This document shows, one piece after another, positions 19,292-27,364 of a stretch of DNA of 64,000 nt. Source of the DNA: Haloferax litoreum. GTDB taxonomy: Archaea > Halobacteriota > Halobacteria > Halobacteriales > Haloferacaceae. The translations under genes and the position numbers were made by a program. The stretch covers positions 1,798,001-1,862,000 of the forward strand of contig NZ_WKJO01000001.1 of NCBI RefSeq assembly GCF_009674605.1, written 5' to 3'. The notes beneath the pieces were generated by a model. It was given only the letters and a program-made list of their open reading frames with translations. It was not told where the DNA came from and made no database searches. The stretch's first letter is position 1. Every line of letters starts with the position of its first letter.

Positions 19292-19809
19292 GGCAACAGC
19301 CCTCCCAGTCCAGGGATTGCATCCGCGACGACTCGGACGACGAGATAGACGAGGAGCGTCGCTGCTGCCGCAAGCACCGCCGACGCGAACGCCCCAGCGA
19401 TGGGCGCGGCCAGACCGGCATCCATCAGTGGCCCGGTGAGTTCCTGACGAAACATCGACGGCATCTCGAGAAACGGGGTCAGCCCGTCCCACGCGCTTGT
19501 ACCAGCGGCAGCGAACGCGTCGTCGATGACGTCAGTCGCCATCGCAACCGCCCAGTCGATGGTTCCGAACGCGAACTCCGCCGGTCGGAGAAACACGTTC
19601 GTCACGACCCACGTGGCAACCGTCATCACCACGAACGCTGCCGGGGCTTTCAGGAACGACCGAAGGTCGTCAGGGTTGTTCGAGAACGACGCCAACGTCC
19701 CCAACACGCTGAATCCTCCACCATCAGATTCGTCCGCTGTCTGATCCGGGCCAGACCTCGCACCGGAGTTATTGTAGGTCTCTCCGCCCGTATCGGACGC
19801 GTTCACCAT
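19288..19809 (-). CDS. Membrane protein targeted by a CRISPR spacer (173 aa)
   Basis: The start MVNASDTGG matches the MVNAPDGSG start of the 162-aa protein two genes upstream. A Gly/Ser/Asp-rich soluble part precedes a first helix (about residues 55-75, AFVVMTVATWVVTNVFL), an amphipathic middle with ELTGPLMDAG, and a last hydrophobic stretch (about 140-165). The ATG at 19809 lies 7 bp inside the gene before it. Bases 19391-19426 match spacer 28500-28535 of the first CRISPR array over all 36 positions, which shows that this gene family travels on CRISPR-targeted DNA. Function unknown. Confidence 0.75.
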   Translation of the reverse strand: MVNASDTGGETYNNSGARSGPDQTADESDGGGFSVLGTLASFSNNPDDLRSFLKAPAAFVVMTVATWVVTNVFLRPAEFAFGTIDWAVAMATDVIDDAFAAAGTSAWDGLTPFLEMPSMFRQELTGPLMDAGLAAPIAGAFASAVLAAAATLLVYLVVRVVADAIPGLGGLLP

Positions 19810-20156
19810 ATCGCGCCCCTCCGGTCCCAGATGGTCACGACGATGAGGAGGACGGCGATGGCTTCGAGCGCCATCAGCACGGGTGCAAACGGACCGAACT
19901 CGACCGCCGCAACCGCTGCCGCCCGCCAACTATCGGTGACGAGGCCAGCACTCTCGCCGAGCGCGTTCGTCACGAACGTCGTCAGGAGTCGCCCGACGAA
20001 GTCGATGAGTGCGACCTGCGCGCCCACCAGCGTCGACAGCAACTCGATCTGAACTGCTCCGAACAGCGTGACCGCCGCCGCGAGGAGTGTCCCGACGAGC
20101 CTCTGAACTCGAATGGACCCGTCTTCTGCGACGTACTGCGCTGCGTCACTCGACAT
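19803..20156 (-). CDS. Small membrane protein (117 aa), paralogue of the 162-aa gene
   Basis: Two clear membrane helices (about residues 20-42 and 88-110). The C-terminal third (SWRAAAVAAVEFGPFAP, then a helix ending DRR) aligns with the same region of the 162-aa protein (SFRSAAESMLSGPFAELGPF, then a helix ending DRR). The two therefore look like tandem duplicates. Unknown function within the membrane module. Confidence 0.7.
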   Translation of the reverse strand: MSSDAAQYVAEDGSIRVQRLVGTLLAAAVTLFGAVQIELLSTLVGAQVALIDFVGRLLTTFVTNALGESAGLVTDSWRAAAVAAVEFGPFAPVLMALEAIAVLLIVVTIWDRRGAIW

Positions 20157-20223
20157 GAGTCACCCCCAGGTGTCGTCGAGTCCCGCCAGCATCTCCGTCG
20201 TCGGTTGTCCGGCCCATCTTCAT
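20146..20223 (-). CDS. Tiny coupled gene, 25 aa
   Basis: A 25-codon frame beginning MKMGRTTDDGDAGG starts inside the TGA of the 162-aa gene (TGATG) and ends 11 bp inside the 117-aa gene. It fills the only gap between these two genes and so probably keeps translation coupled. No hydrophobic segment. It may be only a coupling frame with no stable product. Confidence 0.4.
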   Translation of the reverse strand: MKMGRTTDDGDAGGTRRHLGVTHVE

Positions 20224-20711
20224 CAGTTCTCGTCGGTGAAGTCGCCGTCTTCGTCGTTCCCGATGAGTGGCAAGTCGAGACCGAGACCCGGCACGTCCGA
20301 GTCCCGGCGGTCGAGGTACCACGTGATGATTCCGACCACGCCGATGGCGACGACGGCCGCCAACCACGGCAGGAACGGCCCCAACTCAGCGAATGGACCA
20401 GACAGCATCGACTCAGCAGCGCTCCGGAACGACGCTGAGACGAACCCGGCAGGGTCGCGAGTCAGTGCGAAAATCCACGCCTTCCCCCCGATGCCGAAGG
20501 CATCGAGAAGCATCACAGGGAGGTTCACGAACGACTCCCCGAGTGCGATTACCGCCGACCCGGCAAAGACGAAGATACCGCTCACTGTCGCGATGAACGC
20601 CTGACCGAAGTTGTCGAATCGGTCGGCGAAGTTGATGTAACTCCGCGCGCCGTCGAGGCGCGGCCCACTCGACGACGAACCACCCCCAGAGCCGTCAGGC
20701 GCGTTCACCAT
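20223..20711 (-). CDS. Membrane protein (162 aa) of the tandem paralogue set
   Basis: A Gly/Ser linker after MVNAPDGSG is followed by a hydrophobic segment (about residues 39-60, FIATVSGIFVFAGSAVIAL), an amphipathic region with SGPFAELGPFLPW, a second helix (about 118-140) ending in YLDRRDSD, and an acidic tail. The shared MVNA start and GPF motif link it with the 173- and 117-aa proteins. Starts 4 bp after the secreted 492-aa gene. Confidence 0.75.
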   Translation of the reverse strand: MVNAPDGSGGGSSSSGPRLDGARSYINFADRFDNFGQAFIATVSGIFVFAGSAVIALGESFVNLPVMLLDAFGIGGKAWIFALTRDPAGFVSASFRSAAESMLSGPFAELGPFLPWLAAVVAIGVVGIITWYLDRRDSDVPGLGLDLPLIGNDEDGDFTDEN

Positions 20712-20715
20712 CGGT

Positions 20716-22194
20716 TCAGGCCCCCGACCGGCGCTTCACGAGTCCGATACTCGCGGCAATCGTCGCGATGCCTGCCGCGATGTAGTTCACGAAGCCGTTG
20801 ACGAACGAGAACCAGCCACCGTCGTCAGACGAGAAGCCGGGGCCGCCCACCGACGGTTGCATCGCCGTGAACTGGTCCTCGGTCACCTTGTACTCGAATT
20901 TGACGACCGTATCCTGACCGGGTTGGACCGTGTCGTCGAGCGTGATGGACCTGTCGAGCGACGTGTACGAGGCCGTCTTGTCCGTCCACGACTCGATGTC
21001 TTCGAACGCGGTCGATTCAGAGACTCCCTCGGCGACTTCGACGGACAACACGCGGTCGCGGGTGACCGATTGCTCGTCTTGGAGTACCGGGAAGGCGTAG
21101 TCGAGGTCGTACGCGTCCTCGAGGTCCATCCGGTACTGGACCGTCACGGTACCGTAGTAACCGGGGTACTTGTTGCCCGTCTCTTTGAATTCGACCTTGA
21201 CGTCTTCGTCGGGCAGTTTCTCGGCGGTGAAGTTCGCGTCGAAGGTCAGGCCCTTGATCTCCGCGGAGTCTGCCCACGACCCCATCGAACTGAGTTCGTT
21301 CAGTTTGAGGTTCCCAGAGGCGTTCTTCTCGTAGACGTCGACGGTTTCGAGGTCGTCGTCATCGTCGGTGTTCTTCAGTGTCGTGCCGAGTTTGTACTTC
21401 GAGAGTTTGTCGAGATTCAGCATCGACATCGTGACGTCCGCGTCGCCGCCGGTAACGACGACTTCGACCGTTTCGAGCGTCCCGACCGACCCGTCACCCG
21501 CGGTGACGAGGTCCATCTTCCCCATCTGTTCCTGGAAGACGTAGCCGTCTCCAGTCGAGTTCGCGATGAGGTCCGAACCAGTCGTGCGCGAGGAGTTGAC
21601 CTCTGCGACGTAGTAGTCGCCATCGTCGTCGACTGCGCGGACCTCGACGGTCGTGTCTGCGTCGAGTGCATCGACGTCGACGCCGACCGCGAGATGCTTC
21701 TTCTGGATGTCGTTCTCGATAGAGAAGTTCGAGAACGACGCCGAAACCGAATCAGAAGCGGTCATCGACCCGTTCGTGGCGATGTTCAGGCCGTCGACGC
21801 CGGTCACGGGTTGGGAGTTGACGACAGTCAACGTCGAGTCGGACGACCACTCGGACGCTGAGAGTGCGGAGACGTTCTCCTTGTCGTGGGGGAACGCCCC
21901 AAAGTCGTCGACTGCGACGTGAGTCGGGGTGAGTTCGTACGGGTTGTCGATGGACCCGTTCACCTCAGCCGGGGCGGTGACGATGTCGCCGTCGTTGTTC
22001 TCGTAGATGAGCGGCGAGTCCCAGCTCATGTTGTGGGACGCCTTCGTCAGTTGGACTGCGTAGCCGGGGTTCGGCGTTGCATCAGCACTGAAATCGATTT
22101 TCGACGAGGCGTCTGCCGCTGCGGCCGGTGTCGTCACCAGCAACACGGCCATTACAACCGCGAGGATGGTGAGGAGTCGACTACTCGCCGACAT
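20716..22194 (-). CDS. Secreted, C-terminally anchored protein (492 aa)
   Basis: A Sec signal peptide (residues 1-28, ILAVVMAVLLVTTPAAAADA) is followed by about 430 acidic, beta-rich residues and one C-terminal helix (about 466-487, FVNYIAAGIATIAASIGLV) ending KRRSGA. One end therefore faces outside and a short basic tail stays in the cell. Several N-x-S/T sites suggest glycosylation. This is the architecture of a spike or major envelope protein of pleomorphic haloviruses, but no sequence family is recognised. Confidence 0.75.
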   Translation of the reverse strand: MSASSRLLTILAVVMAVLLVTTPAAAADASSKIDFSADATPNPGYAVQLTKASHNMSWDSPLIYENNDGDIVTAPAEVNGSIDNPYELTPTHVAVDDFGAFPHDKENVSALSASEWSSDSTLTVVNSQPVTGVDGLNIATNGSMTASDSVSASFSNFSIENDIQKKHLAVGVDVDALDADTTVEVRAVDDDGDYYVAEVNSSRTTGSDLIANSTGDGYVFQEQMGKMDLVTAGDGSVGTLETVEVVVTGGDADVTMSMLNLDKLSKYKLGTTLKNTDDDDDLETVDVYEKNASGNLKLNELSSMGSWADSAEIKGLTFDANFTAEKLPDEDVKVEFKETGNKYPGYYGTVTVQYRMDLEDAYDLDYAFPVLQDEQSVTRDRVLSVEVAEGVSESTAFEDIESWTDKTASYTSLDRSITLDDTVQPGQDTVVKFEYKVTEDQFTAMQPSVGGPGFSSDDGGWFSFVNGFVNYIAAGIATIAASIGLVKRRSGA

Positions 22195-22576
22195 GGTTCA
22201 CCCCCGCTGTGGCGGACCGATACGCGAGGAGGCCGAGGCCCGCGGCGACGAGTCCAGTCAAGAGTGCAGTGAACTGCACGGCGCCACTGGCAGACCCCCA
22301 GAGCCACCCCGTGATGGACGCGAGGAGCAACGCCCCGGACATCGCGTAGTCTCGGACCGACCCGGAGAGTCCGTAGCCTGCGACTCGGGTACGAGTGGTT
22401 GGGGTCGCCCCTCCATCGGTCTCGAAGCGGTCGTCGACGTAGAACACGTGCACGTCGGCAGGGAGCCGAACGTGGGGATGCCTGTCCGCGTCGACGTCGA
22501 TATCGATGTCTCCATCGAGCGAGTCGACTGCCATCGCGTGGGTGTGGCCGTTCGCGGTGACTGCCACGTCACCCAT
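22181..22576 (-). CDS. Small membrane protein (131 aa)
   Basis: A soluble N-terminal part of about 70 residues (MGDVAVTANGHTHAMAVDS, then acidic D/H-rich sequence) is followed by two helices (about residues 80-97 and 103-122). The ATG at 22576 overlaps the end of the 47-aa gene by 8 bp, and the stop lies 14 bp inside the 492-aa gene. Upstream in-frame starts would run deep into the 47-aa gene and are unlikely. Confidence 0.65.
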   Translation of the reverse strand: MGDVAVTANGHTHAMAVDSLDGDIDIDVDADRHPHVRLPADVHVFYVDDRFETDGGATPTTRTRVAGYGLSGSVRDYAMSGALLLASITGWLWGSASGAVQFTALLTGLVAAGLGLLAYRSATAGVNHVGE

Positions 22577-22712
22577 CGACCGCGTCCTCCGAGTTCTCGA
22601 TGTGTGCTGCGTCGGTCGCGAAGAGTGACTCCCACTCTTCGGACTCCGAGCGTCGGTACTCGACGATTTCTCCGTGAACCCCTGTTGGAGTTCGTTCATC
22701 TCCGTCAGTCAT
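22569..22712 (-). CDS. Small acidic protein, first gene of the element operon (47 aa)
   Basis: A 47-codon acidic frame (MTDGDERTPTGVHGEIVEYR) with no membrane helix. It overlaps the 131-aa gene and nothing coding lies just upstream on the same strand, so the operon promoter should be near 22720-22780, where the sequence becomes more AT-rich. An earlier in-frame start at 22760 exists. No family is recognised. Confidence 0.5.
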   Translation of the reverse strand: MTDGDERTPTGVHGEIVEYRRSESEEWESLFATDAAHIENSEDAVDG

Positions 22713-22882
22713 GGTCTGTCGGCGGCCGACGTTCGGCTTCGCCGATAGTTCATGAATCACTAGAAGACGCGATAAGACTCTGAAAATCCGGACTTGTCGG
22801 TGTTCGTTGGGTGTCGTCTCGCGTGGTCAAGACGAGTCATCTCACCAAGATGGTTATCTGGACTGATGCGGCACTGTGGAGT

Positions 22883-23119
22883 ATGGCCGTGACCGAATCA
22901 GAGGCCGACCGAATCGAACTGTTGCAGGCATTGTTGCAGGCAGACAAGCGGTCCGCGTATCGCTCGGGGAATGGAGTCGTGATTTCGCCACCGCAGATCG
23001 AGCCTGGAGAGGAGTACGCCGTGTTCGGTGGCGATGTGGAGGTTCCAGAGGTGTTAGAGGAGCAGTGTGTGGCGAAGATCTATCGAGTCCACGAGGTTTC
23101 AACTGGAGATGGTGTCTAG
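22883..23119 (+). CDS. Small acidic protein (78 aa), unknown
   Basis: MAVTESEADRIELLQALLQA begins with a helix, and the rest is a mixed alpha/beta sequence ending KIYRVHEV. I chose ATG 22883 over the non-ATG start at 22811 because haloarchaeal composition begins there. It faces away from the 13.4-kb operon. No family is recognised. Confidence 0.5.
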   Translation: MAVTESEADRIELLQALLQADKRSAYRSGNGVVISPPQIEPGEEYAVFGGDVEVPEVLEEQCVAKIYRVHEVSTGDGV

Positions 23120-23203
23120 TTAAGTCAACCTCTCGTTCTTTCCTATACTTCTGAATGTCCTGAATCACAAAGATGTAGTTTATCGGTTGAGATATCTTGA
23201 TGA

Positions 23204-23857
23204 ATGGATTTGACGCAGATACCGTGGAGTCACATTACTGGTTTTGTCGTCACGGCATCAGCAACTTTGCTCGGTGTTTGGACTGCGTTTTGGCTTGACC
23301 GTCAAGAGGGCAAACGCCGTGAACTCTCAAACGCAGAGATGCAATTGCAGGCAATCCAGAAAGAGTGTTCAATAAACAACCAGATAGCTAGTTCGACGTT
23401 AAGTACAATCCAAGAGCTCCAGCATGGTAAAAAGCGAAAAACGAACGCGGACCACTATGTCATTGACCAGTACCAGACTGATGCCTGGGATGGATCCAAC
23501 AACGAACAGCTTGTAGCGGTTGTAGACGACGAGCTGTTTGCACGACTCCAAGAGCTCTATGCCGATGTCAAATCAGTGAACGAACTCGTCTATCGACTCC
23601 GTTCGGAGTCGCTCCATCCAGAAATCGGTGAACTCGTTGGGGAAGGTGGATACCAATATGAGGCTTGGACGATTTCAGTTCTCGCCTACGACGAAAGGAG
23701 TGAAGAAGTTGATTCGATTGGTTTGGGCCCTCTCATTCGACAGCGCACCGAGAATATTATTGGAGAGGTCGTTCGTCTCGAATCTGAACTTGGTGAGGAG
23801 ATAGAGGATATTCGCAAACGCCGTAATAAACTCGGACTTCCAATCACGCTGGGCTGA
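23204..23857 (+). CDS. Membrane-anchored coiled-coil protein (217 aa)
   Basis: One N-terminal helix (about residues 9-30, ITGFVVTASATLLGVWTAFWL) followed by a charged, probably coiled-coil cytosolic part (DRQEGKRRELSNAEMQLQAI and a second helix pair near the C-terminus). It resembles small membrane sensors seen in accessory islands, but no family is recognised. GC is lower than in the operon to the left. Confidence 0.6.
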   Translation: MDLTQIPWSHITGFVVTASATLLGVWTAFWLDRQEGKRRELSNAEMQLQAIQKECSINNQIASSTLSTIQELQHGKKRKTNADHYVIDQYQTDAWDGSNNEQLVAVVDDELFARLQELYADVKSVNELVYRLRSESLHPEIGELVGEGGYQYEAWTISVLAYDERSEEVDSIGLGPLIRQRTENIIGEVVRLESELGEEIEDIRKRRNKLGLPITLG

Positions 23858-23978
23858 TGTTTCTACGAATGACTACAGCTGATTTCACCTTCTTCCCTCC
23901 ACATTGTAGTTTGGTTCGGACAATTCGGACACTCCTCACTACTCATTAAGACCCCATCACATCGATATTTACAACAAA

Positions 23979-24968
23979 ATGATTGCCCGAGAGGAGGTAT
24001 TCGACGTCGACACGTTCGTTCCTGCGGACCTCATCCACAGAAATCACGAACTGAATCTCCTTTCGACAGCGCTCTCACCGATTCTCGACGGTAATCCGGG
24101 TTCCAACACCATCGTCACCGGGCCATCCGGTGTCGGGAAGACGACGACAGCGCGCTATGGAGTCGCCCAACTCGAAACCGAGGCGGACGTGACGACACAG
24201 TACGTCAACTGTTGGGACGACCACCGCCCCTGGGCGTTGCTTCACGATATCCTCTCCCCAATCGGGAAAGTTTGGGATTTACATCGGCAGTCGACGGCAC
24301 ACGACGTCCTCCTGACTCGGATTCGAGAGTCGGTGGAGAAGCCGTACGTCGTCATCCTCGACGAGGTCGACCGCATCGACGACACGGATTTGCTCTACAG
24401 TCTGGATGCAATTCCGGAACTGACGCTGATTCTGATTACGAACCGTGAGGAGGAATTGTTTGCCACGATGGACGAGCGGGTTCACTCGCGATTCCGGTCC
24501 GGGGTTCGGATTTACTGTGACCACTACAGCGTCTCAGAACTCGTCGAGATTCTCCAGGGGCGTGTCCGTGAGGGTCTGCAGTACGGTGTGACCGAGGGGA
24601 TTCTGGAGCGGATCGCTGATCACGCTGCAGGCGACGCTCGCGTCGCGATTCGGTCGCTGTACCGGGCGGCAAAGTTGGCCACCGATGGTGTGCTGACGAC
24701 CGACGTCGTCGACGAGGCGGTTCCGATGGCTCGCGGTGAGTTACGACAGAAGACGTCGAGTCGACTGAAGCCACACGAGTCGACGCTCTTGGAGATCGTT
24801 CGGGAGCACGGACCGCTCAAGATGGGTGAGTTGCGGCCGTTGTACTTGGATGAAGCTGGTGATGACCGGACGGCGCGGTCGTTGCGGCGTGATTTGCGCA
24901 AGCTCGCTGATTATAACCTGGTTGAGGCGAGAGGGGAGACGAATGGGCGGCGGTATGTTGGGTTGTAG
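23979..24968 (+). CDS. orc: Orc1/Cdc6-family replication initiator
   Basis: A 329-aa AAA+ ATPase of the Orc1/Cdc6 type, which binds an origin and loads MCM. Walker A GPSGVGKTTT (about residues 47-56), Walker B VILDEVDRID (about 126-135), sensor 1 LILITNREE (about 148-156) and a C-terminal winged helix (ESTLLEIVREHGPLKMGEL) can be seen. It is somewhat shorter than chromosomal paralogues. Haloarchaeal mobile elements commonly carry their own copy, so it may serve the neighbouring element and its mcm. I see no clear ORB repeats in the 121 bp upstream. Confidence 0.85.
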   Translation: MIAREEVFDVDTFVPADLIHRNHELNLLSTALSPILDGNPGSNTIVTGPSGVGKTTTARYGVAQLETEADVTTQYVNCWDDHRPWALLHDILSPIGKVWDLHRQSTAHDVLLTRIRESVEKPYVVILDEVDRIDDTDLLYSLDAIPELTLILITNREEELFATMDERVHSRFRSGVRIYCDHYSVSELVEILQGRVREGLQYGVTEGILERIADHAAGDARVAIRSLYRAAKLATDGVLTTDVVDEAVPMARGELRQKTSSRLKPHESTLLEIVREHGPLKMGELRPLYLDEAGDDRTARSLRRDLRKLADYNLVEARGETNGRRYVGL

Positions 24969-25007
24969 TTCGTTATGAAATGTTCAAAACTCAGAACCTA
25001 TTCGTTT

Positions 25008-26039
25008 CTAAACCATTGATTCGTCTAGGTACTTGCAATCGCCCGGATACACGATTCTTCCTTCATATTCAATGAGAAGGTTGTTAAGCTTCTCTAGCAG
25101 GTTATCAGCATGTTCCAGTTCCCGTGAGCCTTCTTTGATTAGACGCTCATCTGTCTTTGATTTTCCTTCGAGGATCCGTTTAATTTCCCGCAGGGCTGCT
25201 TGTTGAATCTCTTCCTGATACTCGTCCAGTTGATCGAGATTTCCAGACTGGAACGTTGCTTTCAGAGGAGTTCGGTGTTCGTGAGTTGGGATCATCCATA
25301 CACCTTCCTCTGGTTTTGCTTGTCCCCCTGAATTTTCCATGCTAGTCTCGAGAGCGTCAACAAGGTCGTCGACATTGTCGTGGAAGCCCCTATCGAGCTT
25401 GATGTGTTGTTCGAATACCCATTCGTCAAAGCCGAAACCTGGACTGAGTGTGTATACCTCTGTTTCTAAAGAGAGGGAATTATCGAAGTTATCAATGAAT
25501 GAGTTTCGAGCCTGAATAAGCCGTTCATGTGTATCCTCTATTTCTGACTTGGTCTCTCGGAGGTCAGGTGCATGGTTTTCCAGGAGGTCCTGAAAATATC
25601 GGTCATCTTCCAGCTCCGGTGGCATCACTGAGAATTTTGTATCCCTTCCAAAACGCAGTTGTCTGAGCGTTGGTGCCGACTTGATATCCGTGGTGGTTAC
25701 TTCTGGAAGATTAGACCCGTACAGACCTGGCTCACCGACCCGGTGCAATTCATTTACCTCTCCGTACCACAATTCGATTCGTTCCCTTAGCGTTTCAGTG
25801 TGCTCCATCCGGAGATCACGGTTGAACTCTTGCGATAACAACTCTTGTTGTGATTCAAGAATTCCCTTCTGCTGATAATATAGTGTCGCGAGAAGCAGGG
25901 AAACTCCGACGCTAAGGGTAAGGTCGAGTGAATCGAACCCAGAGGAACCGATTTCCTCTTGGGCAACCATAGCAGCCCCAAAAATCAGAGCCAGTAGTAG
26001 AACAAACCCGATTCCTTTGCGGAGTTTCCTGTTGTTCAT
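25008..26039 (-). CDS. Membrane protein with long cytosolic helical domain (343 aa)
   Basis: Two N-terminal helices (about residues 8-26, IGFVLLLALIFGAAMVA, and 38-56) are followed by about 280 charged residues with coiled-coil character (EFNRDLRMEHTETLRERIEL and a C-terminal ELEHADNLLEKLNNL). Convergent with the orc gene. GC is low for this genome. Unknown function; accessory gene. Confidence 0.6.
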   Translation of the reverse strand: MNNRKLRKGIGFVLLLALIFGAAMVAQEEIGSSGFDSLDLTLSVGVSLLLATLYYQQKGILESQQELLSQEFNRDLRMEHTETLRERIELWYGEVNELHRVGEPGLYGSNLPEVTTTDIKSAPTLRQLRFGRDTKFSVMPPELEDDRYFQDLLENHAPDLRETKSEIEDTHERLIQARNSFIDNFDNSLSLETEVYTLSPGFGFDEWVFEQHIKLDRGFHDNVDDLVDALETSMENSGGQAKPEEGVWMIPTHEHRTPLKATFQSGNLDQLDEYQEEIQQAALREIKRILEGKSKTDERLIKEGSRELEHADNLLEKLNNLLIEYEGRIVYPGDCKYLDESMV

Positions 26040-26205
26040 AATCTGATGACGCCTCGCGGTCAGTAAGTAACTTCCCGACCGAGCAGAGAATTACAGACCA
26101 CAATTCTGAGCCAATTTGTAGAACTCGACTTCTCAGACCTATTTCGGCCAATCCGGACACGACCCGACTACGAACATCTGTCGGGGGTACGTCTGTGGCT
26201 GTAGC

Positions 26206-26466
26206 ATGGCCTCGAGTGACCACACGCGGTCAGAATCGATTGCGTCAGTAGAAATCGACCGCTCAGATCTCCACCAACGACTCCGGTTCGTCTGTCCAGT
26301 CGGACACGTCGACTGGACGTTCTTAGGCGACCACATCTGGTGTGTCTCGTGTGCTCGTCATCGTTCGAATGGGTACAACGTTGGGGATGGGCCGGCGTAC
26401 AAGCGAGTCTGGGACCGTAAGGAGCTGCGGCGGGTCACTATCTCGCGGGTGGAAATCGTTGAGTGA
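26206..26466 (+). CDS. Small zinc-ribbon-like protein (86 aa)
   Basis: CPVGH and WCVSC motifs about 18 residues apart could bind zinc. The rest is basic and Trp/Arg-rich near the C-terminus (YKRVWDRKELRRVTISR). The ATG at 26206 opens the frame. The type occurs widely in haloarchaeal accessory DNA; function unknown. Confidence 0.55.
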   Translation: MASSDHTRSESIASVEIDRSDLHQRLRFVCPVGHVDWTFLGDHIWCVSCARHRSNGYNVGDGPAYKRVWDRKELRRVTISRVEIVE

Positions 26467-26473
26467 TGCTCAG

Positions 26474-27247
26474 TTACTCTGATTCACCGGGATACACGAT
26501 TTCCATCGGGATGCCCCCAAGCTCTTCGTCTTCTGTGGGATCATCCGGAAGTGTTGGGTAGTCAGTATCGTCACTGCGGTCTTGGAGGCCGATTTTTGCG
26601 GCTGTGACCGCGAGGACGGCAGCATCGAGAACGTCGTCGACGCGTCCCTTCGAGATTCGGTGATGCCATTCGGCGTTCTCACTTCGTTCTTCTACGACAT
26701 CTTCGACCTCGTCGTATAGGTCTTCGAGAGTCTCTGACCCGCTTGTTGCCTGCTTAAGCACATTGAGTCGAGCTTCGACTCCATCGCCGTCACTCTTCGA
26801 CGAAAGCTCGTCGTCGCTCAAGTCGTCGAAACAGACCTCTGGGTGGCTCTCGTAGATTTTCTCTCGTGCGTCGGCGTTCTCCTGGAGGAAGACGTCGGCT
26901 TCGAGGATTCGGGGGAATAGCCACCAACTTTGACTCCCAAGTGAACCGCCGTTGTTCTCTTTGGCCGTCTCGTAGTCGTCGGCCTCGACGACATCCCGTG
27001 GTGGAATCGTGAAGACCGTACTCGAACGACTGCCGAGTCTCTCCTTGGCTTCGGTGTCACAGTCTCTCGTGTCGTTCTCTGGAAGGCCGATAGGGATGTC
27101 GACGAGAATCGATTGGACGTCGTCTCCCTTCCCGTGTTCGTGCCAGACGTTGTAGATCGACGGTTCGGTGGTCACGTTCGGTTCGTCACCGGCTTCGACG
27201 ACGACCCAGCAGCCACCGGCCCAGTCGACGCCGAGATAAGAGGTCAT
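26474..27247 (-). CDS. DUF429-type predicted RNase H-like nuclease (257 aa)
   Basis: The start MTSYLGVDWAGGCWVV, the SILVDIPIGLPE motif and the C-terminal DDVLDAAVLAVTAAK are the three acidic motifs of DUF429, a family predicted to have an RNase H fold. DUF429 genes are common in accessory regions; their biological role is not established. The gene starts 6 bp after the end of a gene relic and close to the distal end of the first CRISPR array. Confidence 0.75.
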   Translation of the reverse strand: MTSYLGVDWAGGCWVVVEAGDEPNVTTEPSIYNVWHEHGKGDDVQSILVDIPIGLPENDTRDCDTEAKERLGSRSSTVFTIPPRDVVEADDYETAKENNGGSLGSQSWWLFPRILEADVFLQENADAREKIYESHPEVCFDDLSDDELSSKSDGDGVEARLNVLKQATSGSETLEDLYDEVEDVVEERSENAEWHHRISKGRVDDVLDAAVLAVTAAKIGLQDRSDDTDYPTLPDDPTEDEELGGIPMEIVYPGESE

Positions 27248-27253
27248 GGATAG

Positions 27254-27364
27254 TTACTCGTTCAGTGGTGACGCCGTACAGACATCAAGATACTCGCAAC
27301 TGTGGCACTTGGCAGGGTTTGTCTGAAACGTGGTCGTGTAACTGTGCTCGGCTTCGTCGATAGT
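27254..27364 (-). pseudogene. C-terminal relic of a Cas4/RecB-like nuclease, cut off by the CRISPR array
   Basis: The minus strand encodes 36 residues with no start, ending NPAKCHSCEYLDVC then TASPLNE and TAA. The C-x2-C-x5-C pattern after a conserved NP resembles the C-terminal iron-sulfur cluster of Cas4/AddB-type PD-(D/E)XK nucleases. The frame is closed by a TGA inside the last CRISPR repeat, so the rest of the gene is gone. Within it, 27314-27329 matches 15 of 16 bases of the repeat end. Confidence 0.45.

Noticed and set aside
20857..21861. 334-codon plus-strand frame opposite the 492-aa secreted protein
   Set aside because: It is an antisense shadow: Arg/Val/Asp-rich GC-driven composition, while the minus frame has a signal peptide, an anchor and operon overlaps.
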